Shown in pieces: positions 5,493 through 8,330 of a stretch of DNA of 8,330 nt (the first letter of the stretch is position 1; every line of letters starts with the position of its first letter). This DNA comes from JARRNJ01 sp037385045. Lineage in GTDB: Bacteria > Pseudomonadota > Gammaproteobacteria > JASBUN01. The notes under the pieces were generated by a model, which had not been told where the DNA came from, did not search any database, and saw only the letters and a program-made list of their open reading frames with translations. Where the stretch lies: contig JARRNJ010000116.1 in assembly GCA_037385045.1 (NCBI GenBank), forward strand, positions 1-8,330, written 5' to 3'. A program made the position numbers and the translations under genes.

Positions 5493-6869
5493 ATGTCATC
5501 AGTGATCAATTTAAACCGCGGCGCGGCCGGCGCCCGGCGGACCGTCGAACCGCAGCGCTTGCAGGTCTACACCGAACGCCAGCTGGACCGCATCGAGCCC
5601 TTGGCCGGCCTCGCCGAGGAGCACCGCTTCGCCATGCGGGTGGTGGCCACCGTGCTGCCGTTCCGGGTCAACCGCTACGTCATCGACAACCTGATCGATT
5701 GGAGCAACGTTCCCGACGATCCCATGTTCCAGCTGACCTTCCCCCAGCGCGGGATGCTCGCTCCGGCACACTTCGAGCGCATGGCCGCGCTGCTGCGCCG
5801 CGGCGCGGACAAGGAGGCCATCAAGGCATTGGCGTGGGAGATTCGCAACGAGCTCAACCCTCACCCCGCCGGCCAGCAGGTCTTCAATGTGCCGCGGCTT
5901 GACGGCGAGACGCTCGACGGCATGCAGCACAAGTACCGGGAGACGGTGCTGTTTTTCCCCAGCCAGGGCCAGACCTGCCATTCCTACTGCAGTTTCTGTT
6001 TTCGCTGGGCCCAGTTCGTCGGCGACAAGGAACTGCGCTTCGCCGCCCGCGAGGCCGATGCCCTGCACCGCTACCTGGCCGCCCACCCCGAAGTGTCCGA
6101 CGTGCTGGTCACCGGCGGCGACCCCATGGTCATGAAGACCAGGAATCTGGAGAATTTTCTGGCCCCGCTGACGGCGCCCGAGTTCGAACATGTCCAGACC
6201 ATCCGCATCGGCAGCAAGGCGCTGTCGTTCTGGCCCTACCGGTTCGTCACCGACGACGATGCCGACGCTCTGCTGCGGCTGTTGGAGCGACTGGTCAATT
6301 CGGGCAAGCACGTGGCGTTCATGGCCCATTTCAACCATTGGCGCGAGATGGAAACGTCCGTGTGCCGCGAGGCGATCCGCCGCATCCGCGACACCGGCGC
6401 CGAGATCCGCAGCCAGTCGCCGCTGATCGCCCACATCAACGACGCCCCGGAAGTGTGGGCGCGCATGTGGCGCACCCAGGTGCGCCTCGGGATCGTTCCC
6501 TATTACATGTTCGTGGAGCGCGATACCGGCGCCAAACGGTATTTCGAAGTGCCACTGGTGCGGGCCGCCGGCATTTACCGCAATGCCATCCAGCAGGTAT
6601 CGGGGCTTGCGCGCACCGCGCGCGGGCCGTCCATGAGCGCCGGGCCGGGCAAGGTGGAAATCCAGGGCGTGGCCGATATCGGCGGAGAAAAGGTGCTGGC
6701 GCTGCGGTTTATCCAGGGGCGCAATCCGGACTGGGTGCAGCGGCCGTTCTTCGCCCGCTACGACGAGGCGGCCACGTGGCTCGACGACCTGCAGCCGGCC
6801 TTCGGGGAACGTGAGTTCTTCTTTGAGCCCGAGTACCGTGACATATGCGGCGCCCGGCGGATCGGCTAA
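5493..6869 (+). CDS. KamA-family radical SAM, PLP-dependent aminomutase-like enzyme (substrate unknown)
   Basis: This 458-residue cytoplasmic enzyme belongs to the lysine 2,3-aminomutase family, which moves an alpha-amino group to the beta carbon using SAM, a [4Fe-4S] cluster and PLP. The cluster motif CHSYCSFC has Cys162, Cys166 and Cys169 (CX3CX2C). The Gly-rich SAM-contacting strand is VLVTGGDPM (204-212), and Lys387 in SAGPGK aligns with the PLP lysine of the family's GGGGK motif. By my hand alignment from VPYYMFV, the two aspartates that bind the lysine side chain (Asp293 and Asp330 in the clostridial enzyme) are replaced by Arg343 and Ser380. The C-terminal zinc-binding cysteine cluster of that enzyme is absent. 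Lysine is therefore an unlikely substrate; an acidic amino acid is possible. No AblB-type acetyltransferase gene is adjacent. The ATG at 5493 has AGGGGAG 8 bases upstream; an upstream GTG at 5460 is less likely. Confidence 0.88.
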   Translation: MSSVINLNRGAAGARRTVEPQRLQVYTERQLDRIEPLAGLAEEHRFAMRVVATVLPFRVNRYVIDNLIDWSNVPDDPMFQLTFPQRGMLAPAHFERMAALLRRGADKEAIKALAWEIRNELNPHPAGQQVFNVPRLDGETLDGMQHKYRETVLFFPSQGQTCHSYCSFCFRWAQFVGDKELRFAAREADALHRYLAAHPEVSDVLVTGGDPMVMKTRNLENFLAPLTAPEFEHVQTIRIGSKALSFWPYRFVTDDDADALLRLLERLVNSGKHVAFMAHFNHWREMETSVCREAIRRIRDTGAEIRSQSPLIAHINDAPEVWARMWRTQVRLGIVPYYMFVERDTGAKRYFEVPLVRAAGIYRNAIQQVSGLARTARGPSMSAGPGKVEIQGVADIGGEKVLALRFIQGRNPDWVQRPFFARYDEAATWLDDLQPAFGEREFFFEPEYRDICGARRIG

Positions 6870-7031
6870 TATTGGGTAAAGCCATTACACAACTTGCGCG
6901 CAGCCGGACATCGTCCGGGGACCGCGCCGTCGGACCCCCACCGCCATGCGAACGAAGGCCAGCGCATGGGGGGCGGCTGATTACAGCCCCCGGGAGGGCC
7001 GACCCGAGCGTTTTGGAAGCCCCCGTATCCC
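6870..7031. other. Intergenic gap with small hairpins between the KamA-like and kinase genes
   Basis: The gap holds a perfect 6-bp hairpin (CCGGAC/GTCCGG at 6904-6918, 3-base loop) and a 5-bp one (GGCTG/CAGCC at 6975-6988, ATTA loop). Neither is followed by a T-run, so factor-independent termination is not evident. No convincing promoter for the kinase gene was found. Co-transcription with the upstream gene remains possible. Confidence 0.35.
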
Positions 7032-7952
7032 ATGACCCGGCAGCCAGGCCGACCAATCATTTTCGGTGAAGTACTGTTCGACCGCTTTGAAGACGGCAGC
7101 GCAGTGCTTGGCGGAGCCCCGTTCAACGTCGCCTGGCACCTCCAGGGCCTGGGCCTGCGGCCGCTGTTCGTCAGTCGCGTCGGCGATGACGCCGCGGGCA
7201 GGCGGGTGTTGGACACCATGGCCGCCTGGGGCATGGATACTTCGGGGGTGCAGCGCGACGCCCGTCACCCGACCGGGGCGGTTCAGGTGACCCTCGACGC
7301 CGGCCAGCCCAGTTACGAGATTCTGCCCGACCAAGCCTACGACTTCGTGGATCTCGCGCCGTTGCTCGAGTCGGCCGCCGACGCGTCCCTGTCGCTGCTC
7401 TATCATGGCACTCTGGCGGCGCGCAGTCCTGCGTCCCGCGAGACGCTGTTCGCGCTCCATGAACGTCTCGGCCTGCCCGCCTTCGTCGATATCAACCTGC
7501 GCGCCCCCTGGTGGCGGCACGACCTGGTCGAGCGCGCCATCGCCGCCGCCCGCTGGGTGAAGCTCAATGACGACGAAATGGCCGAGGTGCTGGAACGCGA
7601 CGCCGTCGCCGGGGACAGTATCGACGGCGAGGCCCAGGCCATGTGCCAACGCCTGGGGCTGGACCTGGTGATCGTCACCCGCGGCGGCGCTGGCGCGTGC
7701 TTTGCCCGGAAAGGCGAGGTGTGGTGCGACGAGCCCGCGGCGGTGGAAAAGGTCGTGGATACGGTGGGTGCCGGCGACGCGTTCGCCGCCGTCGCCATCC
7801 TTGGCCTGACCAAGGGCTGGAGCCCGCCGCGCATCCTGCGCCGGGCGCTGGGCTTCGCCGCCGAAATCTGCCAAGTGCGCGGCGCCACCGTGGACGACCC
7901 GACTCTCTATCGCAAGCAGTGGAACCAATGGATCGATGAGCCAGAAGGATGA
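7032..7952 (+). CDS. PfkB-family sugar kinase, probable fructokinase
   Basis: This 306-residue kinase would phosphorylate a sugar with ATP in the cytoplasm. The N-terminal FGEVLFDRF (11-19) and substrate-binding GGAPFNVAWHLQGLG (27-41) match PfkB carbohydrate kinases. The second signature DTVGAGDAF (243-251) carries the catalytic base Asp249 and the anion hole. INLRAPWW (154-161) and VKLNDDE (176-182) fit the fructokinase-like branch. Fructose is the best substrate guess because the next gene makes sucrose phosphate, and fructokinase genes accompany sucrose genes in other bacteria such as methanotrophs. The ATG at 7032 is where homology begins; GGAAG lies 12 bases upstream, which is a poor ribosome site. 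Its last 17 bases overlap the start of the next gene. Other PfkB substrates such as ribose or adenosine are less likely. Confidence 0.88.
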   Translation: MTRQPGRPIIFGEVLFDRFEDGSAVLGGAPFNVAWHLQGLGLRPLFVSRVGDDAAGRRVLDTMAAWGMDTSGVQRDARHPTGAVQVTLDAGQPSYEILPDQAYDFVDLAPLLESAADASLSLLYHGTLAARSPASRETLFALHERLGLPAFVDINLRAPWWRHDLVERAIAAARWVKLNDDEMAEVLERDAVAGDSIDGEAQAMCQRLGLDLVIVTRGGAGACFARKGEVWCDEPAAVEKVVDTVGAGDAFAAVAILGLTKGWSPPRILRRALGFAAEICQVRGATVDDPTLYRKQWNQWIDEPEG

Positions 7953-8330
7953 AGGGAAGAAGCTCTACCTGGTGCTGGTCAGCGTCCACGGACTGATTCG
8001 CGGCCACAACCTGGAGCTGGGCCGCGACGCCGATACCGGCGGCCAAACCAAGTACGTGGTGGAATTGGCGCGCGCCCTGGCCGCCCATCCCGACGTCGAT
8101 CGGGTCGACCTGCTCACACGCCAGGTGATCGACTCCAAGGTCGATCCGGACTACGCCGAACCCATGGAGGAGATTGCGCCGGGCGCCAATATCGTGCGCA
8201 TCGCCTGCGGTCCGCGGCGCTACCTGCGCAAGGAGGTGTTGTGGCCGCATCTGTACGGCTTCATCGACAATGCCCTGCAGTATTTCAGCCGCATCGGCCG
8301 CACGCCGGACCTGATCCACAGCCACTACGC
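7936..8330 (+). CDS. sps: Sucrose-phosphate synthase, N-terminal part (continues past the window)
   Basis: The 131 visible residues are the start of a GT4-family glycosyltransferase that joins UDP-glucose (or ADP-glucose) and fructose 6-phosphate to sucrose 6-phosphate. The signature LYLVLVSVHGLIRGHNLELG (10-29) followed by RDADTGGQTKYVVELARALA, then VDRVDLLTRQ (54-63), is typical of plant and proteobacterial sucrose-phosphate synthases. It differs from sucrose synthase. DLIHSHY closes the visible part. The gene overlaps the kinase gene by 17 bases in a different frame, which suggests translational coupling; no clear ribosome site precedes the ATG at 7936. Whether a HAD-type phosphatase domain is fused at the C-terminus cannot be seen here. 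Sucrose made this way usually serves as a compatible solute or carbon store. Confidence 0.92.
   Translation, partial: MSQKDEGKKLYLVLVSVHGLIRGHNLELGRDADTGGQTKYVVELARALAAHPDVDRVDLLTRQVIDSKVDPDYAEPMEEIAPGANIVRIACGPRRYLRKEVLWPHLYGFIDNALQYFSRIGRTPDLIHSHY

Noticed and set aside
5511..6434. Minus-strand open frame opposite the KamA-like gene
   Set aside because: Antisense shadow of a gene with intact radical SAM and PLP motifs.
6904..6988. Rho-independent terminator after the KamA-like gene
   Set aside because: The hairpins are short and neither is followed by a T-run.
6981..8325. Minus-strand open frames opposite the kinase and synthase genes
   Set aside because: Antisense shadows; the plus-strand proteins carry PfkB and sucrose-phosphate synthase signatures.

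Overview
The window is GC-rich, densely coded DNA from what looks like a proteobacterium, most likely a gammaproteobacterium. The clues are the plant/proteobacterial-type sucrose-phosphate synthase, the MarR-type regulator, and intergenic REP-like hairpin repeats. Species assignment is not possible from the sequence alone. No mobile element, CRISPR array, rRNA or tRNA gene was seen.

Left part, minus strand. Positions 1-524 hold the start of a regulator or enzyme: an OmpR-type winged-helix domain, a Gly/Ala-rich linker and the opening of an alpha/beta-hydrolase-like domain, cut by the window edge. After about 460 bp with no convincing gene comes a compact three-gene ABC importer operon, read right to left: periplasmic binding protein (3973-2822), FecCD/BtuC-type permease (2841-1777) and ATPase (1777-983). 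The genes overlap one another and are probably translationally coupled. A good sigma70-type promoter (TTGAAG-17-TATAGT) lies about 180 bp upstream of the first gene and implies a long leader. The substrate class is a chelated metal, metal oxyanion or corrinoid; the sequence does not decide between them.

Middle, 3974-4828. This divergent intergenic region carries the importer promoter and leader. It also holds a three-unit, 56-bp-period array of REP-like palindromes (4381-4525) and an AT-rich promoter/operator region for the rightward genes.

Right part, plus strand. A MarR-family regulator (4829-5293) is followed by a KamA-family radical SAM aminomutase-like enzyme (5493-6869), a PfkB-family sugar kinase that is probably a fructokinase (7032-7952), and the start of sucrose-phosphate synthase (7936 to the window end). 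The kinase and synthase overlap and fit sucrose metabolism. The KamA-like enzyme keeps the [4Fe-4S] cysteines and the PLP lysine. Both aspartates that hold the substrate side-chain amino group in lysine 2,3-aminomutase appear replaced (Arg343, Ser380), which argues against lysine as substrate. A possible reading is a compatible-solute locus (a beta-amino acid plus sucrose) under a MarR regulator; this is inference.
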